Assembly: GCA_963693305.1 (NCBI GenBank)
Contig: OY855913.1
Coordinates: 2,706,501-2,770,500, forward strand
Source of the DNA: Meandrina meandrites
Lineage: Eukaryota > Cnidaria > Anthozoa > Scleractinia > Meandrinidae
DNA: 64,000 nt
Reading direction: 5' to 3'
Positions within the stretch are counted from its first letter, which is position 1, and each line of letters opens with the position of its first letter. The notes below the pieces were generated by a model. The model worked only from the letters and a program-made list of their open reading frames with translations. It ran no database searches and was not told the origin of the DNA. Position numbers and translations under genes: made by a program. Shown here in pieces: positions 1-13,200 of this stretch.

Positions 1-135
1 ATCCATATTGCTGTGTTTAACATAAAAAAGCAACAAGAACAAATAGGGGGTCAACAATGCTGCCATGAAAAAAATTACAGTTAACATCTCTGTTATTTGA
101 ATAATAATTGAATAATAATATCAAATGCCACCCAC

Positions 136-3100
136 CACATCATGAGTGAACACTTTACAGGCAGCATACACCTCTTGAGCTTTGTTGACAATCATACGAA
201 CCTGTTAATGATGAAAACAAAACCACAAAATAATGTAAGCCACGTGAAGGTAACTGCTATCGCTTGGGGAACAGGGATGGTACAGTGGTGAGAGCACTCG
301 AATCTCCACAAGGGCTCAATTTCCAGATCCAGTATCATAGGATGGTTGAGTATGTTGTTGGTTCTTGTACTTGCTCAAAGGGTTTTTCTCTGTGTTCTCC
401 GGTTTTCCTCCCTCCACAAAAACCAACACTTCTAAACTGTCTAAATTCCAATTCAATGACAATCAGGGAACAGCTGGGGTGGGACGAGGGGGTTGGAGGT
501 GGGTTTTGGTGCATGGATGGAAGCAATCTATACCTGTATATTTTTTCATGGTTACCTTCAGTAATAAGTAAATTGTTGTTGCTATGACAGCAAAGTACTC
601 GCCACCATAGTTGTACTCTGTAAAAAAGGCGAACCACAGTGGAACAGGAACCAGCATGCGGTACAACTGTGAAAAATTTTCAATCAACAGGTAATACTTT
701 CCCTGTGGATTTAAAGCAGAAAAAACATGTCAACAGATATTGAAAGCATTACAGTAAGTGTACCAATGTTTCTAAGTTCAAAATGTTAGCTCTCCTTAGT
801 GATCACCATACATTTCCTCTTACATTAGATCTGAGAATTTGCTGTTGACTGTTCACAGCCCTCTATTTTGCATGTTTTTTCATGTTCTTTCTCTTCACTT
901 GTGTTTGCATCAGGGCACATATAAATGTATATGTTGTTTTCTATTTCTTAAATGGTCCAGTGACTTGGCAGATGGAAGTTTAATATCAAATGGCACACAA
1001 ATATTAATGCCTGTTGTGCATTTGTTATAATTCAGTGTCATTCGTACTTTATGCCTCTGTTATAAGTACATTCGAAATCAGTTGGCAAAGATCTTCAGAC
1101 ACTTTCAAGATTATATTACCTTCATTTTGGACATATACCAAAATTATTACCAATGGCCTATCAGTTACTAATATATTTTGATTAAAAAACTTACCCTTCT
1201 CCGAAATGGAATTATCTTTCTGTGCTGGACCACCACCATGGACTTCAATGCCATTGTGATAAATCGAATCACAAAATCTACAGAAAGAAATGCATTGTTG
1301 CAAACACTTGCAGATAAGCTGCACCCTGAATTTAGCAGCTCACATTTTTGGGAAAAAAGATTTTTTTAATCTAAAGTTAACTGTATAGAAGTCTTCTTCA
1401 CTGAACCCAAACTCAATGAGATTGAAATGAAAAATACTTCAAAGTCTTACCCACAATTTTAGCTCTTAAATAGAATAAACATCATGCCACTAACTTTGAC
1501 ACACTGTGAATTTTTTCTGGTATTTGTTGACAGGTATTTCTTCATTGAACACAGTTTTTCCATAGAATTTTGCATGACAACAAGAACATGTCCTATGTTT
1601 GGCTTGTGGAATGTTTGTAGCTTAGTAAGTAGACATTACTGTAGATCATATGATGGAAAACTGGACACCCAAAGCAGCACAAAATTTTCCAAATGATTTT
1701 TAGAAAACAGGTGCAGCTTATATCTGCAAGTGTTTATGGTAATTTAAGGCCAAACTGATTACTTAATATGAACAACAAAGTTGAGATAATTAACAATTAT
1801 TCCATGAGCCCGCGTTGGATACGAGGTGGTAAATAGCCAACGAGGCGCGAAGCGCCGAGTTGGCTATAACCAAGGCTGCTGCCTAAGGAAATTTCTAAGG
1901 AGCCCTTCGGGCTCCTAACATCAAAAGTTAGGAGCCCAAGCCATTACTTTAGGAGCCCAGCCTAAAAGTTGCCATGGTCGATCCTCGGGGGAGGGGGGTG
2001 GGGTAAAAGAAAAAAAAAAAAATCTAGGAGAGGGGTCTGGGGAGCAGCCTCCCCCCCCCCCCTACCGTCCCCTTCCACATGCCCACACATTTTATTTTGT
2101 CAGTAGAGCCTTTGTACGTGAACAGAAAACTCCTTCGGACAAGATTTTTTTCTGAAAGCTTCTGAAGGTAACCTCCCTCAAATAGTTGTGTGAGAAATTC
2201 CAGCTTTCTTAACTTGAAAGTTTATTTAACCGAGCCTCTCCTTCGATAAAACCCTTTTTACACTGATTGGGTGACATGAACAGGAGTGTGTATATTAGAA
2301 AGTTTCTGTAGGCTTAAAATGAGTTTGAAAATCCAACCAGTATATTGTGCTGTGATGAATGTTGGATAAAGTAAGTTAAAAATGTGTAGAACAAATAAAA
2401 CAATGTTTAATAGGAGTTTTGAACATCCAAAGTTTTGAAGCAAAATCAATGAAGCATGAAGCAGCAAAATTATTATTTCACTTTTGCACAGCAAGCTCAC
2501 TAAAGAACTTGAATTATTGTTAGTAATTAAGGTTTAACAGAACCAAGATTACAATTTAGCAGGTCTATTTGAAGGTTAAGGCAAAGGTAATAAAAAGTCA
2601 AAACACCTGTGTAAACACTTCAATTAAATTCTGATCTTATCTACATTTCATAATCAGTTGTCAAAAATAGACCAGAAATTCAAAAACTAAGTTGTGAAAA
2701 TAAAAACAGTTTCTAGGCTTATCAAATGAGTTGCTTATACAATAGATTTTAGTAGTTTTAAAAACAATTCATGTTATTCAAACTGTTTTCAGCAAAGTTT
2801 CTAGCACATTATTATTTTCAAGAGTAATGTTCTCCTTGCACGGTTCAATAACCGAGATAAAACACGAAACAGTCGAATGAACAAACAAACAAACTTGATC
2901 CACAAAAAGCGGTAGCTGATAAGAATGTCACAGAAAAGGCACACATTTTCTGTTGTTATGAAATTAAGCGTTCTCTAAAGTGAAAAAATAAAAGTTTGAG
3001 TTAAATAATAAGCTTAATTACAGTAATTCGTAAGTGTAACATCAAAACATTCTGAACATTATTTTAGGCTTGTTGAAAAGGTTTTTGTATCAAGCTTTTG

Positions 3101-6100
3101 CAGATTAAAATTGTCATGATCAGACCTGATGCATGAATGGCCAGGAGATTGATTTCACTTTTGTATCCGTAAAATGTTTACTTCACATTCACTATAAACT
3201 CCTCCAAACTCCTCCAAAACATCAACGTAGCGAACGAAACGTGAAGCAGCCCATAATACTATTCATTCTTCATTCCATATTTGGGAGTCAGTCCCAGTCC
3301 TAAACAGTCGGAAATAATTGGTTTTCGAAGTTGCACGTATTTATACGCTAAAATTATCTCTATTGTGGACAATTTTAGTATTTCCGTTTTGAAATGAAGC
3401 GCTTATGGTTTTAAACGGGATATATCTTACGCCAGTGGAACAAAGTTACAAGGAAATTGAAGTCATTAGATGAGAATGGAAAATCTATGCTTAGGCGCCC
3501 ATCCGGGCTCCTTGAACAAAAATTTAGTCGCCCGCACTCGTAACTTAGGCGCCCCAGGCGACCGGGCGCCCGTTAGGCAGCAGCCTTGATAACCACTCGT
3601 ATCCAACAAGGGCGAATGGAATAATTGTTTTATTAAATTCTTCTTTAGTATAAATCAACTGGACATTTCATTTTGATGTAAACGAAGTGATAGTATGAGG
3701 AGGTGGGAAAATTTGTGGCGCGGTGTTCACTTTTTGAGTTGAATGAACTACGCGAGGAAAGCGAGCGAGAGAGTTTTCTTCTGAAGATTTTCCTCGGAAA
3801 ATCTCCTCGTAAATCGTCTTTTCATCATGGAAAATTGTGACAACAATTAAGGTTTACGGGAAGATCCGAAGCAATAGCTTTTCTGGAAATTATACGCCTT
3901 GTGCAAGACGAGCGAAGCAAGTGTTTACATATTGTACTTGTTTACGGCTCCACGGCTGTCATCAAGACTACTACATTATGCTGAAACGAAATTGCACTCA
4001 GATTCGATGAAGTTTATTGAAGTATAAAAGGACAAGATCAAGACTGAAAGGTAACAAACTTAACTGAAGTGCTGAGCCACATTTACGTCTAACACTGAAT
4101 GAAATTGTGTCAGTTTTCTGGTCTTCCCGTAAATTATTTTCTGCTTTTCTTCTTCGTTTAGTCGCTCTTGTTGTACATTTACAAGTATTGTTAATTAAAC
4201 GTTTCGCATCAATCCTTTCAGTTTTACGTAGTTGAGTCAACTATGGCATTTTGTGGTATTTGTGTGGTTTTAGGGAAGGCACTGTCGATTATTTCTTGTA
4301 TATAAAGCTTATAAACCTCGCCAAATTTGCCATTTTTCTGATGGAACTTTCGCTTCCCGCAGGAAAATTTTTAAACTGAGCGGCACTTGTCGCACTCGTT
4401 TCCCATATAAGGTCAAACGCAGGTATAATGGCTGATAACCGAGATCTATTGAACCAATCAGAAAGCTAGAATTGCATTATCCGAGGTTGAGAATTTAATA
4501 ATAGAAGATACCTGTACCTGAGTACTGTAGCTCACCTGTTATGCCAACACACCAAAACACAGTCCACACATCCATCCTATTGAACAAAGGCTTCCTGAAA
4601 ATCAAGCTAAGGAGATAATACTTTCTTATCAGTACAAGTAAAGTACCATTATAACATAAGGTAACAAATGACAAAGTCCCCATTTGAGCCTAGTGACTCA
4701 TATATAGCCAATGCTTAACTGTTGTTTCTGTAGCATGAAGTGACAAGGAGTATTTCTACTCCCCCCTGGATGAGATACTAGTCCATCATAGGGAACAATA
4801 CAACACAATGAGCCTGGCCAGGACTCAGGCTTTTAGCCAGGATTTAAAAAGTGGGAGTCCAAAATTTTAAGAAGGCCTGACTTTGTCCCCATAGGAGGGC
4901 CTGAGGAGATGCAAGGTGTTTTTCTGCAGTTATGAGTGCAAAGGTATCTTAAGATTTCCAAATTTGCTAAAAAAAACCCTGTATACAGTTATTCATAATA
5001 ATTTTCTCTGAAAAGTGGCCGTCCATAGGACTCCTGGACTCCCACCTAGCTAAAAGCCTGCCAGGACTCAACTTGGACCACTCTATCCAAGCCATTGCCC
5101 CCCCCCCCCCCCCCCTCCCACAATAGAATCTGGACCCAATTGTTCAATTGTTCAACGGGTGGATAAGCCTATCAACAGGATAAATTGCTATTCAGTGGAT
5201 AAGTGTTGACAAAACAAACTATATGCTATCCAGTGGATAGTGTTATCCACCCTTTGGGCAATTTTGGCCTGATGAATATTTATAATATTTTATTATGTTC
5301 ATTGTGTGGTTCCAGAAAATAACCATACTCCCCTTAAAGAAGAGATTGGAAATTCCAGGAAGGAGGGTTGTCTCAAAGACCCAAAAATTTAAAGCAATGT
5401 GTGAAGCTAAAATTGGAATTTCCCGAGGGGTGGGGAGGGGAGGGTCATAGGGCAAATCCCTTCCATGGGAGGGGGGAATGGATATTTTCCGGAACTACAC
5501 ATAACAACTATTACCGAAAATTAAAAAAAATGATAGGCAATTGGTAAGTGCATGTAAAGAGTCTTACCAGTTCTCTAGGTGGTGGTTGTAAAAAACATAG
5601 TAAATAAAGAACACATTCCCAGAAAGAAAAATGAAAGTCCATAAAGAGATGCGATTAAGGCGTCTGTCCTAGGAAATGAAAACAAACAATTTTTTTAATT
5701 CATAGGTAACTGTAAACTAAAGGTGTAGTGATAAGAAATAATTGAAGGCGTGAAGATGCGCAGATTAAGTTTTTGGCTAAATTGAACATTGTCAAAACAA
5801 CTCCAAATTTTGCGTGCGAGTTTGTTTACGTGTGTTAAACACTGTCCTGTATTTTTTACCGCTGTTGTCTGCCTTGTTTCCAAAAAATTACGCATGCAAA
5901 AACTGGACTTTGACGAAAGAAACCTTTTGTTCTGCGAAACAATGAAATCAGCGAAGTTGAACCGATTACTGTTTTAACTCTACAAACATTAACCCTAGGG
6001 GTTAGGGTTAGCATAGGGTTATCCTAGCAAAAATAAAGAAATCTCTTCTTTTGAATTGCATGGCATGAGTCGGTATCTAAATAAAGTCAAGGATTAGTGT

Positions 6101-9100
6101 CTAGAGAGTGAACGTTTTGCAATCCGTAAATTTCGCTAAGCGAAATGATTATTTTTTGTGAATAACACTGCCGTTAGCAAAGCAAATTCAGTCCGTTTCA
6201 CTAAAAAAGATACTTCCATTTTCGAAATACCGTGAACGGCGAACTTTTTTCCGCGAATTTTCACGCGTAAAGCATTCAAGTTTGCCTAGACAAACCGTCG
6301 CGTTTGGAGCGTAAACATGTCAAGTTTTGGCAACTCAGCCTGTGTGTTTCTGGTCATGAAACACAGGTTTCGAAAACTTTTGCGTCGACGTTTTATGTTT
6401 CTTCAATGAATGTCGACAGCAAATGGCGGCTTTATATTTCTGGTAAATGCTGAGACAGCGATCTTGATCTTTGGTTCACTTGCAAAACGCGACAGTTTGT
6501 CTAGACAAACTTGAATGTTTTGCTCGATCGTGAGAAAACGCGCTAAAAAGTTAGCTGTTCACGGTAGCTCGAAAATGGTAGTAAAAGTCTGGTTTCATAA
6601 AACGGTTTTTTCAGACAACACAAAAGAAGTTAGTTTTAAGCTGAATAGGCTGTTTCTCCTACAGGCATGTTATGAATACACTGAATCGAATTTAAGCCGG
6701 CTGGAAAACCGATGGAAAAGAACAAGTCAGCTTAAACAAACAAAAAAATTTCATGTGAGCCCGGTATCAGTCTTGTCCTTTCATTCCTCTCGACAGACAG
6801 CGATGAAGCAATCAATGGAATTCCATGATGTGCACTCACAAAGTCTAAACGGTTGATTTTCATTCCGCTTGACTTGCAGTAAGCTCCTATTCTGTTCTTT
6901 TTGCACACGTGAAATGAATGAAGACTTTGCCGCCGCGCCTTTCGCCGGACTGTCAAGTCACGCTCAAAAATAACGCAATAATCACGATCAATGCATTAAA
7001 GATTATTATGGGATATCCCTGAGTTTCTTCGACATGGACAGTCCTACGCTCAAAATTCAACAGAAAATTATAGAGTCTAAAAGCCAGTCTTGCATTTCCA
7101 AACATTCAACATGCCAAATGATGGCAAATGAGCCCAAACAAATAAAGGTGAACTTGGTTTGGAAGAGAAGTGCGTTTAAACTCTTTCCGTCTGGAATCAG
7201 AGTCCCGATCATGGAACAAACGAACCTCGCTTCTTTGAGGCTCGCTAGCGATCTTGTGGGTATTCAGACTCTATGATGTCCTTCTACCACCAGACGGGCG
7301 CAAATATATGTCAAATAAGCGAGAATCAGTGGAGAGAAGTGCACTTCATGCGCGAAGGTGAGCATTCAACTTGTCCGATTAAAATCTGAAGAGGCTTTGC
7401 GCGCGAAAAGCTTACGTCACAATATTTGCTGTACCGACCATTTCCAGATCTCCCAACTGAATTACAAAAACAGGAAGAGAAACAAAAAATCTTTTGTTAC
7501 TCCGAACAATGAAACCAGCATAAACATTTAGATTCGTTCTGGAACAATGATTCGCTAATAGTAATTTTCTCTTCTTTTTTTCTCCAAGAACAAGCTCAAA
7601 CTAGCGAAAATAAATGCAGGACAGTGTTTAACACATGCAAACAAAGCACAATGCGAGTTTTGGAGTTGTTTTTGACAATTTTCAATTTTGCCAAAAACTC
7701 AATGTGCGTTTCTTGCTTTGACCCCTTCAATTAATGAAAATGGAATGTATAAAAATATTGTCCTGTTTGGCAGCCCTTAAAATAAATTCAGTTTGTGTCA
7801 TACATGTTCTCTTTTTAGCCCACTGTCATTTTGGAGGCTTTTGTGGCTGTTTGAAACTTGTTTTGAGAGACTTCAACAATTTGCTTTGCATCTGCTGATT
7901 AGTCTAGTCTATCATCTCCCCCCCCCCCCCCCCCCCCCCACCGCTTATCTGAAATACAGTATGTCTTTGTCTACACAAGATAATATCATGCAGTACAACA
8001 TTGTAGATTGAACAGCTTGATTATTTAGACGAAGAGCCATTTCGTACACTGTAGCTGAAAATGTTCACCATAGAGGCCTCAAGCTTCATAAACATCGACA
8101 TACATACATTTACATCTGTAAGTGCATGACTTGTAAGTTTTTTGTACATGAATGTTTAGTATGCTTTTCATCCACTTGAAAACAACAAAAACAATAATTG
8201 TAAACATATACTTTTGTAAATGCTAGATAAATTTGTAAACAAAGAACTATCTCCATTTACATATCCCTGTGTGGTCAGCATGAACAGATAAATTTGTAAA
8301 TGTGACGTCATACTGTCTCGTGCTTAATGCCAGGCATCCTTGTTTGATTCCTGTCATTGTTGTCATGTGGACAGGCATGAATGATATGTTCATTTGTGTG
8401 AACCACTGCCATACTGAGAAAAAATTGTATGATTGTGTTCACAAACATATACCTCATCTTTGTGGTGTGATTTCCAAACAAAAGTTTTTAGTGTACTCTA
8501 CAATATCAATCACGACAAATAAACTGATACTAAATGAGGTACATGTAACTGTTATAAACTACGACAAGCCTGAATGCTAAAACGATAACTGAAAACGGAA
8601 GTAATTATGCAAACTCAGTGTACCTTGAGAGATACTTGTCTCTTCACAGTGCTGTTGGCATGAAGAAATGTCCCACACAAGCCAATAAACACCAGAATAC
8701 CTACAAATAATCACGAAACCATTTTACACCTTCCCTAATATTTCAATGATAAACAGAAATTTAAGCTCAAATTGACAAGAATTTAAGCTTAAATTTGAGG
8801 CTAATGAAAATACATGTACACCGCAAGATTACGCATTAAGAATCAACATTACATGATAGCGCTAAATTATACCAACCTAGTCGATGGTCCCACATAATTC
8901 TGCTTAGAAGTAAAAGTACGAACGGTAAGCTTTTCTCAAGCCATGATATTGTGCCCTGAAACTCTACTCTATCCCCAGCAGCACGGCCGTTTCCGTTACT
9001 AGAGGTGTTAGAATTCCCAGCCGCCATATTTGCGTCTGGATGTTCGGCGTCTGCTTCGCTCGAATTACCAGAATTTATGTTAACAGCGGTAAAGCTGGGG

Positions 9101-9522
9101 ATCCTATTCGAGCCTGTGTCTTCTCCTTCATTTCCGTCCCTCAGAACCTCCGCTAAGTTCACGTACGACGACGGAGATAGAGGGGAAAGAGGCGAACTAG
9201 CGGACGATCGCGACCCAGGACTTCGATGTCCAAAACTTGGAACAAACTCACGAATAACTGATCTGATCGGGTTTAAAGGTGCCAGAGTGATTTGACCATT
9301 GCCTGAAGTATATGACCATGAGGCAGACCGTGAATGGGAACTCCTCTGATGGAAGGCAGAAGGTGTTCTTGAACTGGGAGAGTAAGCACCGTGTTCCGCC
9401 ATGTTCAGCAGTGACGAATGTTTTTCTGGTACATTTCGAGGTAGTCTAAAACGAAGAAATGTCATTCCATGGAGACGCCGCTGAAAGCTCGCGGTCATGT
9501 AATCTTTCCACAGGACACCCAT
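136..9522 (-). CDS. RNFT1/RNFT2-like RING finger and transmembrane E3 ligase, 3' part outside window
   Basis: Exons read on the minus strand: 9522-8877, 8700-8624, 5668-5568, 4594-4536, 702-556 and probably 201-136. The first encodes about 215 residues of Ser/Pro-rich N-terminus ending in WLEKSLPF followed by a hydrophobic stretch, as in RNFT proteins. The next exons give GILVFIGLCGTFLHANST, then a membrane segment (FIFLSGNVFFIYYVF), then DVWTVFWCVGI, then LLIENFSQLYRMLVPVPLW; each matches the RNFT family in order. Splice sites are GT-AG and phases join except between 4536 and 702, where one short exon (3n+2 nt, expected to encode a TM segment) was not found. The family are multi-pass ER membrane ubiquitin ligases with a C-terminal RING; the RING exons must lie left of position 1. 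The start is uncertain: Met at 9522 is the first, but Met at 9402 (MAEHGAY) has an equally good Kozak context. Introns are large and hold many transposon copies. Confidence 0.8.
272..447 (+). mobile_element. tRNA-derived SINE copy
   Basis: An A-box-like stretch (GGTACAGTGGTGAGAGCACTCG) is followed by a degraded B-box region and then a body reading TTTTTCTCTGTGTTCTCCGG...CCTCCACAAAAACCAACA. I recognise this layout from SINEs common in coral genomes. It sits in an RNFT intron. The short ORFs across it are not genes. Confidence 0.6.
1793..3628. mobile_element. non-autonomous DNA transposon with nested inverted repeats
   Basis: The ends are inverted copies: ACAATTATTCCA...GTTGGATACGAG at the left and CTCGTATCCAACA...TGGAATAATTGT at the right. 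A second inverted pair lies just inside (AAGGCTGCTGCCTAA near 1873, TTAGGCAGCAGCCTT near 3577). Between them is AT-rich DNA with no credible protein. About 1.8 kb; it fills much of an RNFT intron. Confidence 0.6.
4716..4800 (-). mobile_element. 3' fragment of tRNA-derived SINE
   Basis: The stretch with GTAGCATGAAGTGACAAGGAGTATTTCTACTCC and CTGGATGAGATACTAGTCCATC matches the body of the fuller SINE copies at 57122-57358 and 63464-63750. The tRNA-like head is absent. Confidence 0.5.
4826..5060. mobile_element. hAT-like MITE with 8-bp target duplication
   Basis: The element starts CAGGCTTTTAGC and ends GCTAAAAGCCTG, and the inverted repeats extend inward through GTGGGAGTCC. It is flanked by perfect direct repeats CCAGGACT (4818-4825 and 5061-5068). 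An 8-bp duplication with CAGG-type ends is typical of hAT elements. About 235 bp, no coding capacity. Confidence 0.6.
5741..7732. mobile_element. 2-kb DNA transposon-like element with long terminal inverted repeats
   Basis: The left end (ATTGAAGGCGTGAAG...GTGTTAAACACTGTCCTG) reappears inverted at the right end (7610-7732) with scattered differences over more than 100 bp. The interior holds no recognisable transposase; its ORFs of up to 113 codons lack family features. A smaller inverted-repeat element is nested at 6276-6514. The whole lies in the RNFT intron between 5668 and 8624, which otherwise holds only a poly-C run (7918-7941) and AT-rich DNA. Confidence 0.5.
6276..6514. mobile_element. 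nested MITE, about 240 bp
   Basis: Inverted ends: ATTCAAGTTTGCCTAGACAA followed by ACCGTCGCGTTT at the left, and AAACGCGACAGT then TTGTCTAGACAAACTTGAAT at the right. No coding potential. Confidence 0.5.
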
Positions 9523-10297
9523 CCTGATGTAGTTGTCAATCTTTTATACATTTTCTTTTCTTTAGAATGTGTCTGGTTTCCGGGTGCTTTTGAGTTAGAA
9601 TATACGCTGCCCTAAGCGCGCACAATATTTAATATGGCTGTTTTTGATGTTGTTGATTGAATGCGATTCGTTTATATTTCCGCACTTTTGTAGTTTCTGG
9701 TAATAATTAATCCTTCCTCTGTTAATGACAGCGCATCGTTTTAAGAATAGGGAGGGAAAACAAAGACACCAAATTTAAGGAGGGGGAACCTAACTACAAG
9801 GCTGCTACCAAGGACGCGGAAGGCTCATTATAATTTAATTCACTTTTCAGTGACATTGTTAGATGCATATCCAGCTATTTCATCAACATTTCTCGGGGAT
9901 AATACCCCCCCCCCCCCCCCCCTTTCTCAACCCCTCTCTCCCACGAAGTGCACGCGTCCGTTTATTTACTCCTCACCCTCCCCAAATTTAAGGAGGTGTC
10001 CCCGCGGCATGAAAGCCAATCCAATTGACTGGGAGGTCATCAGATCAAAAGACAGAGCAGAGTAATAAGACAGCACTTTTCAGTAATTTCTGTCACACCT
10101 TGGTAAGTTTATTTATATTGATTCTGGTTTACAAGAACTACTTAAATGCTAACATTTAGGTCTTCAACCTTTACTCGACTTCTGCTTACAAGAAAAGCAT
10201 CCTTATTTTCCTACGTTATCTAAAACAAAATTTCGTAGTTTCCCGATTCTACTGAAATGCTATTTCATTCTTCGAAGAGTGACTTTAGTTCCTTTAC
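9523..10297. other. intergenic, between RNFT start and 3' end of gene A
   Basis: Contains the presumed RNFT promoter next to 9522, a poly-C run near 9906-9922 and CT-rich DNA. An AATAAA on the minus strand (10108-10113) is placed to serve gene A. No further gene seen. Confidence 0.5.
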
Positions 10298-13200
10298 TTA
10301 AGCAGCTGGTGGGTTTATTGGTCGCGCAACGTTTTCTGGAAACTGTCCCAGGATGTTTCCTGCAGGTGAATACCGAGCCACTACGTACGTCTGGATTGGG
10401 GTCAATCCCCCACCTACTGTCGCGATGCCAGCTCCTACCATTGTAGTCGACTTCCAAACAATCTGTCGAAGAAATGTAAGCGTAACTGAGATTTGAGTGT
10501 AGGGGAGTTAGGAATCACCTTTTGTCAGTAATTTCGCGATCTTTAAGGCTCGCGAAATTAAAATTGGCAATAGGTATGTCGTAATCGTATCCTCTCTTTT
10601 GGTTCGAACATTTGCAATACTCGCTGTCGATTATCGTTAATTCTTTTTTAATTGTTTTATCACAAAAGAGAGAAACGCAAGCTGTCTGTGTAATTTCTCG
10701 TATGTAAACATGTAAATTGCAGAACGAAAGTTCGCTTGATGAAAAAAAACCATAAATAACTACCGAGCAAAATGATTTTAAATCCATAGAAATAAAAACC
10801 TGGGTGAAATGGCCGACGCCAGCATCTTGGAACTCCTGGAGTGTTCGTGGTGGTCGTTCATAATTGTATACAAGCTCCTCGCTGTACCTATAAGAGCAAT
10901 AAGTACAAAATCGTCAAATTTGCAAAATCTGCAATTTTTGCAAATTTTGTTAAATCCGGAGCACCGCTTTGCCGATGTGTTGTGATTAAAATAACAAAGG
11001 GCAAAACAAATTGTAAAATTCGCAAAGAGCGGTAACGAAAAATCGTTAAAATTGTAAACTCTGCAATTTTTCGCAAAGCCGCAACGGGCATGACGAAAAA
11101 TTGTAAAATTTGTAAATTTCGCAACTGCGTTTATTTCTGGACACAAATGTGTAGTATTTGAAAACGCTACGTATTTTTGGTGGGGGAGGAGATGGGGGGG
11201 GGGGGAGATGGGGGGGTTGGGGGCAAGGGAATTTCTGCCGGCTTAAAGAGTATCTCGAAGAAACTGTTTTCAAGTTTTTTTTTATTGTAGCGTTCCTCGG
11301 TCGTTACAATCCTTGTTTTTTTTTCAGTTGATTAGTACCTCTTCGGTACTTCTGTATCTTAGAAAGCAATTATTTTGAACATCATAAAAATGACTCAAAT
11401 ATTGTGACATTATATGCTCCTATAATTAATTATATGATACTGTGCAAATTTTGGGGTGTTAAATAACTGATTCATTTGCATCCCGACCCCCCTTCCCCAC
11501 TTCTCTGCCTCTTTCTTTCTTTTTTGTACGCACTTCACTGGGGACATTCCTTTTCATCCGTTGTTAGATTTATTTCACCATCTTGTCACCTACCAGGCTT
11601 CTACCGCTCTTGAGCAATTACGGGCTGTTGAGGCCTCAGCCCAGTACAGATTTTCCCCTTCATCTGTGTTCGGATCATGCACAAAAGTTTCTGTCGCTGC
11701 CAGGTGATTAGCCCAGGCCTGGGCATGCTGAGCCAGCGTATCATTCCAGACCAGCGGTGGTGACCCATGAAGAGAACGCTTGTCGTTATGGGCTTTCAGA
11801 CAGGCATCTTTTTTCGAAGAGAAAATAAATATGGGCATTTGATATTACTACGTGACGTAATAACGAAAACTCATCGGTTTCACCTGGATAATTTCCTGTT
11901 TTAACTTTAGTTATGTAGAGATGATGTGATATATTTGCATCAAAATTTCACAGCTAGTAAAAGGAGACTATACCAATAACTTGTTTTAAACTAGTCAAAA
12001 AGCTGATAAAAGACTATAAAGAAAACGATGATGCTTGTGGTTAAAATTTTTTCCCAAGTGGCATGCCGTGATGTACATTTTTTAAACACAACAGAGTGCT
12101 AATCCAAATTTATTTCAATTCCTGTTTTAATATCGGATATTAATTCACTATTATGTGTTATTGACGACAAAATAACATTAAAGGAAAGATGAAAAAAGGG
12201 AGCAAAAACCTCACCTTCTGGAGTTGTCGGGGCCATGGTCGTCGGGGGTGCAGTCGATGGGGCCATAGTCGTTGGGGGTGCAGTTGATGGGGCCATAGTC
12301 GTCGGGGGTGCAGTTGATGGGGCCATAGTCGTCGGGGGTGCAGTTGATGGGGCCATAGTCGTCGGGGGTGCAGTTGATGGGGCCATAGTCGTCGGGGGTG
12401 CAGTTGATGGGGCCATAGTCGTTGGGGGTGCAGTTGATGGGGCCATAGTCGTTGGGGGTGCAGTTGATGGGGCCATGGTCGTCGGGGGTGCAGTTGATGG
12501 GGCCATAGTCGTCGGGGGTGCAGTTGATGGGGCCATAGTCGTTGGGGGTGCAGTTGATGGGGCCATAGTCGTCGGCGGTGCAGTTGATGGGGCCATAGTC
12601 GTTGGGGGCGCGGTCGATGGGGCTGCAGTAGATGGAGGTTCGGTCGATGGGGCCATAGTTGATGGGGGTACAGTCGATGGGGCCTTAGTCGTCGGGGGTG
12701 CAGTTGATGGGGCCATAGTCGTTGGGGGCGCGGTCGATGGGGCCGCAGTAGATGGAGGTGCAGTCGATGGGGCCATAGTTGATGGGGGTGCAGTCGATGA
12801 GGCCATAGTTGATGGGGGTGCAGTCGATGGGGCCATAGTCGTTGGGGGCGCGGTCGATGGGACCGCAGTAGATGGAGGTGCAGTCGATGGGGCCATAGTT
12901 GATGGGGGTGCAGTCGATGGGGCCATAGTTGATGGGGGTGCAGTCGATGGGGCCATTGTCGTCGGGCCTGCAGTCGTTGGAGCCATAGTTGATGGGGCTA
13001 ATTATGCAAATCAAAGCAGAAAATTAAACATATGAAACGAAAGTAATAATCGAGGAACGTACAAGCACTAATGCATGTAAGTATAAATTTATATTGTTAG
13101 CCAGTACTCAATAGTTAAAATGGATACAGGCAACGAATTTTTTTCATGTGGTTACCTGTATCTTGAAAGAATAGCTGCTTAATTAATATCGATTGACTTA

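Noticed and set aside
6000..6030. Telomere-like GGTTAGGGTTAG motif
   Set aside because: Only about two imperfect units inside a transposon-like element.
10260..10457. 65-codon minus-strand ORF (MEVDYNGRSW...)
   Set aside because: Out of frame with the third CAP exon of gene A (10298-10462), whose frame gives YVVARYSPAGN.
12235..13035. 266-codon plus-strand ORF ([10 protein letters not shown] repeats)
   Set aside because: It is the antisense of the gene A mucin exon; the 30-bp period keeps every frame open.
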